Source of the DNA: TMED14 sp965657195
GTDB taxonomy: Bacteria; Bacteroidota; Bacteroidia; Flavobacteriales; Schleiferiaceae
Reading direction: 5' to 3'
Length of the DNA stretch: 6,285 nt
NCBI GenBank assembly: GCA_965657195.1
Contig: CBFHNK010000081.1
Location: 1-6,285 of the forward strand
Each line of letters begins with the position of its first letter. The stretch's first letter is position 1. The notes under the pieces are model-generated. The model saw only the letters and a program-made list of their open reading frames with translations, was not told the origin of the DNA and searched no databases. Below, piece by piece: positions 1 to 4,391 of the stretch. Both the position numbers and the translations under genes were made by a program.

Positions 1-804
1 CTCCGCGATTGCAAGCACGACACCACCGCGGGCGGTTCCGTCCATTTTGGTGAGCACCAATCCGGTCAACGGAGTCACTTTAGAGAACTCAATAGCCTGG
101 TTTACCGCATTTTGACCGGTTGATGCGTCAAGCACCAACCACGTCTCGTGGGGCGCGCCCGGCACGACCTTATCCATCACCCGACGAATTTTGCCGAGCT
201 CGTTCATGAGGTTCACCTTGTTATGAAGGCGACCTGCCGTATCGACGAGCACCACTCCTCCGCCGTTGCGCGCTCCCGCCTCAGCGGCGGCGTAGGCTAC
301 GGCAGCGGGGTCCGTATTCATTCCCTTCTGGATAAAACTTGCACCAGAGCGCTCGGCCCAGATGCGGAGCTGATCCACCGCAGCCGCACGAAACGTATCC
401 GCAGCGCCGAGCACCACTGCTTGGCCCTCAGTACGGAACTTTTTGGCCAGCTTGCCCACTGAAGTCGTTTTGCCCACGCCATTGACGCCAACCACAAGGA
501 CCACACGAGGCTGTCCCGCAGGAACCTCAATGGGCTTCACGTCTGCCCAAGCGGCAAATTGATCTGCCAATTCCGCGCGAATAAGCGCCTTCAGGTCGTC
601 CTCGCTCACGTACTTGTCGCGCGCGACGCGTTCCTCGACAGCCTCTACCAGGCGTACCGCCGTCTCCACGCCTACATCGGCCGAAATCAAGGCTTCTTCG
701 AGGGAATCGAGCGTTGCGGAATCGACCGTAGCTTTTCCGCCAAACAGTTTGCTGATGCCGCCAAAAAGAGCTTCTTTGGTTTTACTTAATCCGAACAACG
801 CCAT
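1..804 (-). CDS. ftsY: FtsY, signal recognition particle receptor GTPase (3' end cut off by window)
   Basis: SRP receptor: a GTPase that docks ribosome–SRP complexes at the inner membrane for co-translational insertion of membrane proteins. Translating the minus strand from ATG at 804 gives 268 uninterrupted residues up to base 1, so the C-terminus (about 50 residues by family length) lies outside. Seen in order: a short helical N domain (about 1–90), then the NG GTPase with the P-loop GVNGVGKTT (106–114), DTFRAAAVDQL (136–146), DTAGRLH (188–194) and TKMDGTARGG (252–261). The long acidic A domain of E. coli FtsY is absent, as is usual in Bacteroidota. The start is fixed by MALFGLSK, which begins the N domain directly; there is no clear Shine–Dalgarno sequence. 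It follows the DUF4295 gene, but an intrinsic terminator lies between them, so expression by read-through or from a promoter close to the start codon is inferred. Confidence 0.96.
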   Translation of the reverse strand, partial: MALFGLSKTKEALFGGISKLFGGKATVDSATLDSLEEALISADVGVETAVRLVEAVEERVARDKYVSEDDLKALIRAELADQFAAWADVKPIEVPAGQPRVVLVVGVNGVGKTTSVGKLAKKFRTEGQAVVLGAADTFRAAAVDQLRIWAERSGASFIQKGMNTDPAAVAYAAAEAGARNGGGVVLVDTAGRLHNKVNLMNELGKIRRVMDKVVPGAPHETWLVLDASTGQNAVNQAIEFSKVTPLTGLVLTKMDGTARGGVVLAIAE

Positions 805-808
805 AACT

Positions 809-816
809 GAAAGGTA
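809..816 (-). promoter_or_regulatory. Possible -7 box for ftsY (TACCTTTC)
   Basis: On the minus strand TACCTTTC matches the Bacteroidota -7 consensus TAnnTTTG at five of six fixed positions, directly after the terminator T-run and 4 bases before the ftsY ATG. No TTG-type -33 box is seen at the expected spacing, where the terminator stem sits instead. If real, the ftsY mRNA would be nearly leaderless. Weak evidence. Confidence 0.2.
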
Positions 817-817
817 T

Positions 818-841
818 AAAAAAACCGCTCGGGGAGCGGTT
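818..841 (-). terminator. Rho-independent terminator between the DUF4295 gene and ftsY
   Basis: A perfect 8-bp stem (AACCGCTC 823–830 with GAGCGGTT 834–841) closes a 3-base loop. Read on the minus strand, the stem runs into an uninterrupted run of seven T (824–818). It lies 25 bases after the DUF4295 stop and only 13 bases before the ftsY ATG. It should end most transcripts of the ribosomal-protein operon; ftsY would then need read-through or its own promoter. Confidence 0.85.
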
Positions 842-866
842 AAACATTTGAAGGGCGAACCTTGAC

Positions 867-1016
867 TTAAGCCTTAAAGAAATTGGCTACGTCGTCTTTC
901 ACCATTACTTTCTCTTCGAAGGCGTATCCACCGCGCTCGGTCTTCACCATCTTGATTGCCTTAGCGTAGGTTACGCCACCGGACTTTTTCAGGGTTGCAA
1001 CTACTTTCTTTGCCAT
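867..1016 (-). CDS. DUF4295 family small protein
   Basis: A 49-residue, lysine-rich protein beginning MAKKVVATLKKSGGVTYAKA and ending FFKA before TAA. I recognise it as DUF4295, a small protein that in Bacteroidota is encoded almost invariably just after rpmG. Its function is not established; the constant linkage to bL28 and bL33 and its basic character suggest a ribosome-associated role (inference). The start ATG at 1016 lies only 5 bases after the rpmG stop, so the two are co-transcribed and probably co-translated. It is the last gene before a strong terminator. No Cys motif, membrane segment or signal peptide is seen. The alternative of a spurious short ORF is unlikely given the position and the family-like sequence. 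Confidence 0.9.
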   Translation of the reverse strand: MAKKVVATLKKSGGVTYAKAIKMVKTERGGYAFEEKVMVKDDVANFFKA

Positions 1017-1021
1017 GTCGC

Positions 1022-1204
1022 TTACTTAATTTCTTTGTGAACGGTCATACGCTTGAGCACAGGATTAAACTTCTTAATCTCCATGCGGTCGGGCGTGTTC
1101 TTCTTATTCTTGGTGGTGATGTACCGTGAAGTACCTGCCATACCAGACTCTTTATGCTCTGTGCACTCGAGGATCACCTGAACGCGATTGCCTTTTTTTG
1201 CCAT
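1022..1204 (-). CDS. rpmG: 50S ribosomal protein bL33
   Basis: Large-subunit ribosomal protein bL33, located near the E site. The 60 residues are the normal length, with the typical opening MAKKGNRVQVILECTEHK, the central SRYITTKNKKNTPDRMEIKK and the C-terminal MTVHKEIK. Only one Cys (C14) is present, so this is a zinc-free (C-minus) form without the paired CxxC motifs; that is normal for this lineage and does not mark a damaged gene. The start is well supported: AAGGA lies a few bases upstream of the ATG, one of the few clear Shine–Dalgarno matches in the window. It follows rpmB by 12 bases and precedes the DUF4295 gene by 5, forming a compact operon. Confidence 0.97.
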   Translation of the reverse strand: MAKKGNRVQVILECTEHKESGMAGTSRYITTKNKKNTPDRMEIKKFNPVLKRMTVHKEIK

Positions 1205-1216
1205 GATTCCTTAAAA

Positions 1217-1456
1217 TTAAAGTGCAATTCTTCCGTTAGCACGGGCTTCGGCTAAAACAGCCTCGATACCCTTCTTGTTAATCGTCTTCAAAGCGGCGGC
1301 TGAAATACGCAGGGTAACCCACTTATCTTCAGCAGCTACGTAAAACTTTTTACGCATCAAGTTCACGTCAAACGTGCGCTTGTTTTTCTTATTCGAGAAC
1401 GACACATGGTTACCTACCATGGCCTTCTTACCGGTAATCTCGCAAACTCGTGACAT
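1217..1456 (-). CDS. rpmB: 50S ribosomal protein bL28
   Basis: Large-subunit ribosomal protein bL28, needed for late 50S assembly. The 79 residues start MSRVCEITGKKAMVGNHVSF, the canonical bL28 N-terminus, and continue with KNKRTFDVNLMRKKFYV, WVTLRISAAALKTINKKG and a short basic C-terminus. The length matches the family (about 78 residues). It is first in the rpmB–rpmG–DUF4295 operon. A TACATTTG box 45 bases upstream of the ATG and a leader hairpin suggest a dedicated promoter just after cinA, although no terminator separates it from cinA and read-through is possible. No Shine–Dalgarno sequence is visible before the ATG, as is common in Bacteroidota. Confidence 0.97.
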   Translation of the reverse strand: MSRVCEITGKKAMVGNHVSFSNKKNKRTFDVNLMRKKFYVAAEDKWVTLRISAAALKTINKKGIEAVLAEARANGRIAL

Positions 1457-1479
1457 AATCGCGCGGTGTTAATCTTTAG

Positions 1480-1498
1480 CTCCGTTTCGCAACGGGAG
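1480..1498 (-). promoter_or_regulatory. Leader hairpin with GCGA tetraloop upstream of rpmB
   Basis: On the minus strand CTCCCGTT (1498–1491), GCGA (1490–1487) and AACGGAG (1486–1480) fold into a 7-bp stem with one bulged C and a GNRA-type loop. If transcription starts a few bases after the -7 box at 1501–1508, this hairpin would sit at the very 5' end of the rpmB mRNA. No T-run follows, so it is not an intrinsic terminator. A role in mRNA stability or autoregulation is inference. Confidence 0.4.
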
Positions 1499-1500
1499 TG

Positions 1501-1508
1501 CAAATGTA
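1501..1508 (-). promoter_or_regulatory. Bacteroidota-type -7 box (TACATTTG) for the rpmB operon
   Basis: The minus strand reads TACATTTG, a full match to the Bacteroidota primary-sigma -7 consensus TAnnTTTG, between the cinA stop (1520–1522) and rpmB. The usual TTTG at about 19–21 bases upstream is absent; the only TTG nearby (1521–1523) is 12 bases away. The short palindrome GAGAATTTCTC (1511–1521) lies immediately upstream and could be an operator. Position and perfect -7 match support it; the poor -33 lowers confidence. Confidence 0.5.
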
Positions 1509-1519
1509 CAGAGAATTTC

Positions 1520-2770
1520 TCAATGTTTCGCCGGCGCTTCGGGCAAAAAACCACGCAGCCGATTCAAAACTTCCAAAACGGATTTGCGCACGGTGCGTTC
1601 GCGGTTGTCACCCATCTGAAAACGACCGGCCCACTCCACCCCTGGGCCACTCACGGCGAGCCATACGGTGCCCACTGGTTTTTCTGCAGAACCGCCGTCG
1701 GGACCCGCTACGCCACTGCTCGCGACGCCCCAGTCGGACCCAAAGCGCTTACGGGCTCCGCGGGCCATGGCGCGCACGACTGGCTCACTCACCGCACCGT
1801 GCATCAGCAAGTCTGCCTCGTTCACGCCGAGGTTCCGCATTTTAACCTCGTTGGCGTACGCGACGATTCCGCCCAGCACATAGCGCGACGAACCCGGAAC
1901 CCTAGTCAGCAACGCCGCAACAGAACCACCGGTGCAGCTTTCTGCCGTAGACACGGTCTGACCCGCCGCGGCAAGGCGCTCGCCAACGACTTCCTCAATG
2001 GTCTTCCAGTCCTCTGAATAAATGTCCGTGCCCAGCACAGCGCGCAACCCTTGTGCGGCGGGCTCCAGAAGCGCCGCAGCCTCTTCAGGAGACTCCGTCC
2101 GAGCTGTAACCCGAAGCTTGACAATTCCCGGCGACGGCAGGTAGGCCAAACTCAGCCCTTCGGGCAGAGCGGATTCCCAGTCACTGATGCGACCCGCCAG
2201 CTCCGATTCCGGAATCCCTTGAACCATAAAAAAGCGATGTTCAATGTGCGCGTCGGATTCAGCTCGCATTCTCGGCAAGACGTGGGTCTCCATTAAATGC
2301 TTCATCTCGTACGGAACCCCCGGCATACTCACGTAGCGCACGCCGTCGCGCTGAAAAAGCATTCCGGGGGCCGTTCCTTTGGCGTTGGCAAGCGGCTCGC
2401 ACACATTCGGCAGCTCCGCCTGTCCGCGATTTAGCGGGCCCGGAACGCGCCCCATTCGCGCAAACATCGCCTCAATGTGTGCGTAGACGTCGGGGTAAAA
2501 CTCAAGGGTTCCGCCAAAGTATTCGTTTAAAACGTTTTTGGTGAGGTCGTCCTTGGTCGGGCCGAGGCCGCCCGTAATCAGTACCCACTTGGTCTCAGGA
2601 AGCACGGCATCCAATGCCGCACGCACGTCATCCACCCGATCCGAAATCACGGTTTTGCGGCGTAGCGTCACCCCCAGTTCGGCCAGCTGCTCGCCGATCC
2701 CTGCCGAATTCGTGTCAATCGTTTGACCGAGCAACAGCTCGGTTCCGATGGCAATAACCTCTGCCTGCAC
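1520..2770 (-). CDS. cinA: CinA-family protein: MoaB-like domain plus NMN deamidase domain
   Basis: Two-domain CinA protein of 416 residues, full length for the family. Residues 1–170 form the molybdopterin-binding-like (COG1058) domain, opening with AEVIAIGTELLLGQTIDTN and carrying GGLGPTKDDLT (67–77). Residues from about 255 form the PncC-type nicotinamide-nucleotide amidohydrolase domain, with AESCTGG (276–282), YANEVK (305–310), GAVSE (325–329) and GPDGGSAEKPVGTV (356–369). Known family roles are conversion of NMN to nicotinic acid mononucleotide in pyridine-nucleotide recycling and, in many homologues, ADP-ribose pyrophosphatase activity; the competence link is historical. The start is GTG at 2770: it aligns with the family N-terminus, and the upstream redoxin stop TAA is in the same frame two codons earlier, so no longer start exists. 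Co-transcription with the redoxin gene is inferred from the 3-base gap. Confidence 0.95.
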   Translation of the reverse strand: MQAEVIAIGTELLLGQTIDTNSAGIGEQLAELGVTLRRKTVISDRVDDVRAALDAVLPETKWVLITGGLGPTKDDLTKNVLNEYFGGTLEFYPDVYAHIEAMFARMGRVPGPLNRGQAELPNVCEPLANAKGTAPGMLFQRDGVRYVSMPGVPYEMKHLMETHVLPRMRAESDAHIEHRFFMVQGIPESELAGRISDWESALPEGLSLAYLPSPGIVKLRVTARTESPEEAAALLEPAAQGLRAVLGTDIYSEDWKTIEEVVGERLAAAGQTVSTAESCTGGSVAALLTRVPGSSRYVLGGIVAYANEVKMRNLGVNEADLLMHGAVSEPVVRAMARGARKRFGSDWGVASSGVAGPDGGSAEKPVGTVWLAVSGPGVEWAGRFQMGDNRERTVRKSVLEVLNRLRGFLPEAPAKH

Positions 2771-2773
2771 GCT

Positions 2774-3409
2774 TTACTGAACGCGTTTAATGCTACATCC
2801 GAGGTACTTCGTCTGCGGAACCTTGACCTGCTGTCCTTTTGCCACCGCGTTCATCGCATCCAGCAACCAGTTCTTTTTGACCTTTTTTGCGGAATCGACG
2901 TTGTCGTCAATCGCCCCCGTGTACACAAGTACGCCAGTTCCATCAAACAAAAACACATGCGGAGTGGTGCGCGCACCAAATGCATCGGCCACCTGGTGCC
3001 GGTCGTCCACGAGCAGCGGAGCCTGGTACTTGTACTTCTTCCAACGGGCCCGCATGGCCTCTGCGGATTCGGTGGTTCCGCGGTTCGCCTCGTTTGAGTT
3101 CACAAAGGCCACTCCGATATCAAGCTTGCGCGCCAACGCAGCGATCGATGGGTAGCGCCCCTCCCATCCCTCGGATTTGTCGCCATTCCCGACCACAAAC
3201 GGGCATGAATTGCTCGTGAAAATCACCAACAATCCGTGTGTTTTTTGCAGCGAACCCAAGGTGGCCGACGCATCGTCTTCACGGGTGGCATCTCCAAGCA
3301 AATGCTCGGCCATGGGTAGTGAGGTGCCCAATTTAATGGGGTCCGGAAGGTTTTGGCCCCCAGCAATCCCTGCCGCCAGGCCCAACAAAAGTGTCATGAA
3401 GTGTCGCAT
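2774..3409 (-). CDS. Exported thioredoxin-like (redoxin, PRX_like1-type) protein
   Basis: A 211-residue thioredoxin-fold protein of the AhpC/TSA–PRX_like1 type. Residues 1–18 (MRHFMTLLLGLAAGIAGG) look like a signal peptide, so a periplasmic location is inferred. The active-site region is FTSNSCPFV (64–72), followed by VAFVNSNE (100–107), a cis-Pro segment RTTPHVFLFD (147–156), VYTGAIDD (162–169) and a C-terminal LGCSIKR (203–209) typical of this subfamily. Relatives usually carry CNxCP; here the first Cys is Ser66, leaving C69 and the distant C205. It may therefore act as a one-Cys peroxidase or glutaredoxin-like protein, or pair C69 with C205; the substrate is unknown. Met5 is an alternative start. 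It is the first gene of a pair with cinA and diverges from yaaA across the repeat-bearing gap. Confidence 0.88.
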   Translation of the reverse strand: MRHFMTLLLGLAAGIAGGQNLPDPIKLGTSLPMAEHLLGDATREDDASATLGSLQKTHGLLVIFTSNSCPFVVGNGDKSEGWEGRYPSIAALARKLDIGVAFVNSNEANRGTTESAEAMRARWKKYKYQAPLLVDDRHQVADAFGARTTPHVFLFDGTGVLVYTGAIDDNVDSAKKVKKNWLLDAMNAVAKGQQVKVPQTKYLGCSIKRVQ

Positions 3410-3430
3410 AGCTGCAAGGTAGTACGCAGT

Positions 3431-3535
3431 TGGCGAGGTTGGCTCGTTAGCAAGACTGGTAAAAATGGCGAGTTTGGCTCGTTAGCAAGATTGGTAAAAT
3501 TGGCGAGGTTGGCTCGTTAGCAAGATTGGCAAGTT
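3431..3535. repeat. Three tandem 35-bp repeats
   Basis: Copies lie at 3431–3465, 3466–3500 and 3501–3535. All share GGCTCGTTAGCAAG at the same offset (3441, 3476, 3511). Copies 1 and 2 differ at only a few positions; copy 3 diverges in its last six bases. Each unit has a small CGAG…CTCG inverted element. The period of 35 is not a multiple of three, which fits a non-coding location. There are no spacers, so it is not a CRISPR array. Confidence 0.93.
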
Positions 3536-3595
3536 TAGCTCGTTGGCTTCTGGCTGTTGGCTTCTAGCTCGCTGGTTTATGGCTCGCGGCCGGGC
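3536..3595. repeat. Degenerate continuation of the repeat in roughly 8-bp modules
   Basis: After the last clean 35-bp copy the sequence continues as a chain of related words: TTAGCTCG, TTGGCTTC, TGGCTG, TTGGCTTC, TAGCTCG, TGGTTTA, TGGCTCG. The same word family (TTGGCGAG, TTGGCTCG, TTAGCAAG, TTGGTAAA) builds the 35-bp unit, so the array looks hierarchical: four short modules per 35-bp unit, with decayed modules at its right edge. TTGGCTTC occurs twice here, 14 bases apart. Confidence 0.65.
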
Positions 3596-3610
3596 TCCTT
3601 GGCGACCTTC

Positions 3611-3658
3611 GTGCCTCAGTAAACATTTAAAAACGTATCTGCGTTGAACTGAGGTCAC
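3611..3658 (+). promoter_or_regulatory. Imperfect inverted repeat upstream of yaaA
   Basis: GTGCCTCAGT (3611–3620) pairs with ACTGAGG-T-CAC (3648–3658), giving ten pairs with one bulged T around a 27-base AT-rich centre. It ends 10 bases before the yaaA ATG. It could be an mRNA leader hairpin or a dyad operator flanking the promoter. No convincing TAnnTTTG box is present on the plus strand, so the yaaA promoter itself is not identified. Confidence 0.4.
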
Positions 3659-3668
3659 GCCCGGCAGC

Positions 3669-4391
3669 ATGAAGGTCCTACTCTCTCCCTCCAAAACGAT
3701 GAACGCGGTTACGGCTCCTACCGGAACCTCTGCTGCACCCTTGCTCGAGTTAGCTGGATCGTTGGCGGATCGAGTCCGTTCCGAGGTACGAGATTGGGCC
3801 AATTGGTACGACTGCAGTGCCAAAGTAGCCGACACTGCCGCCCAACAGTGGTCGGCTTGGACGCCGGATTCGCCCGGAACCAAAGCCGCCTGGACCTTTA
3901 CCGGAGAGGCATTTGGTCGCCTTCGGCCCGACTTATGGACCAACCCTGATGTGGCCGAGCAGCGCCTGCGCATCATGTCGGGCTTGTACGGAATCTTGCG
4001 CCCCAGCGACGGCGTGCTTCCCTATCGGCTTGATGTGGGTCAAAGCCTTGGTGGCGAGCGAATTATCCACAAATGGAAAGAGCCCGTCACAAATTGGCTG
4101 CACCACGACGCCCAAGGTTGCCCCATCGTCAACTGCGCCAGCGACGAGTATTCAGAGGTGCTTGACCGGTCACAATTTGAGTGGATTGACTGCGTTTTCC
4201 TTCAGACGGTCAATGGTAAAACCCGCTCCGTTTCGGCCTTGAGCAAGCAGGCGCGCGGAGCCATGGCGCGCTTTCTCGCCAACCAATCGAGCTCGGACCC
4301 CGAAGCGGCTAAAACGTTTGCCGAAGAAGGCTACCGATTTCAAAAGTCGGAATCTGAGTCCGCCCGCTGGGTCTTTCTTCGGGAGCCATGA
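3669..4391 (+). CDS. yaaA: Peroxide stress protein YaaA (DUF328/UPF0246)
   Basis: A full-length 240-residue YaaA protein. In E. coli YaaA is induced by OxyR and limits DNA and protein damage during H2O2 stress by lowering free intracellular iron; a DNA-binding role has also been reported for the family. Seen: N-terminal LLSPSKTM (4–11), FTGEAFGRL (77–85), the hallmark RIMSGLYGILRPSDG (101–115) with PYRLDVG (118–124), PIVNCASDEY (152–161), KQARGAMARFL (193–203) and a C-terminal GYRF…WVFLRE. No signal peptide, so cytoplasmic. The ATG at 3669 puts the family N-terminus in place. Its stop overlaps the photolyase start (ATGA, 4388–4391), so translation is probably coupled. This fits a shared DNA-protection role, but an OxyR-type site cannot be recognised here. 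Confidence 0.94.
   Translation: MKVLLSPSKTMNAVTAPTGTSAAPLLELAGSLADRVRSEVRDWANWYDCSAKVADTAAQQWSAWTPDSPGTKAAWTFTGEAFGRLRPDLWTNPDVAEQRLRIMSGLYGILRPSDGVLPYRLDVGQSLGGERIIHKWKEPVTNWLHHDAQGCPIVNCASDEYSEVLDRSQFEWIDCVFLQTVNGKTRSVSALSKQARGAMARFLANQSSSDPEAAKTFAEEGYRFQKSESESARWVFLREP

Larger units (their letters stand above)
3410..3668. other. Intergenic region between divergent genes, with no coding gene
   Basis: This 259-base gap separates the redoxin gene (minus) from yaaA (plus). About two thirds is a nested tandem repeat (3431 to about 3595); the right end holds an inverted repeat next to yaaA. The minus strand reads TACCTTG at 3421–3415, a one-base-short version of the Bacteroidota -7 box, only 5 bases before the redoxin ATG and without a -33 partner. 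A minus-strand open frame entering from inside yaaA reflects high GC and I do not regard it as a gene. Confidence 0.75.

Noticed and set aside
823..841. Bidirectional terminator
   Set aside because: On the plus strand the stem is followed by TAAACA rather than a T-run, and no plus-strand gene ends there.
1022..1204. rpmG damaged by loss of zinc-binding cysteines
   Set aside because: Zinc-free bL33 variants are common, and the rest of the protein is intact and of normal length.
1466..2017. 183-residue plus-strand open frame
   Set aside because: Antisense to the well-supported C-terminal domain of cinA; no recognisable domain.
2774..3409. Lipoprotein signal on the redoxin
   Set aside because: No Cys follows the hydrophobic segment; the first Cys is C69 in the active site.
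3431..3535. CRISPR array
   Set aside because: The 35-bp units abut directly with no unique spacers, there are only three copies, and no cas gene is present.
3482..3976. 164-residue minus-strand open frame through the repeat region and the start of yaaA
   Set aside because: It is antisense to a clear yaaA, its product resembles no family I recognise, and its end falls in the tandem repeat. It is a by-product of GC-rich third positions.
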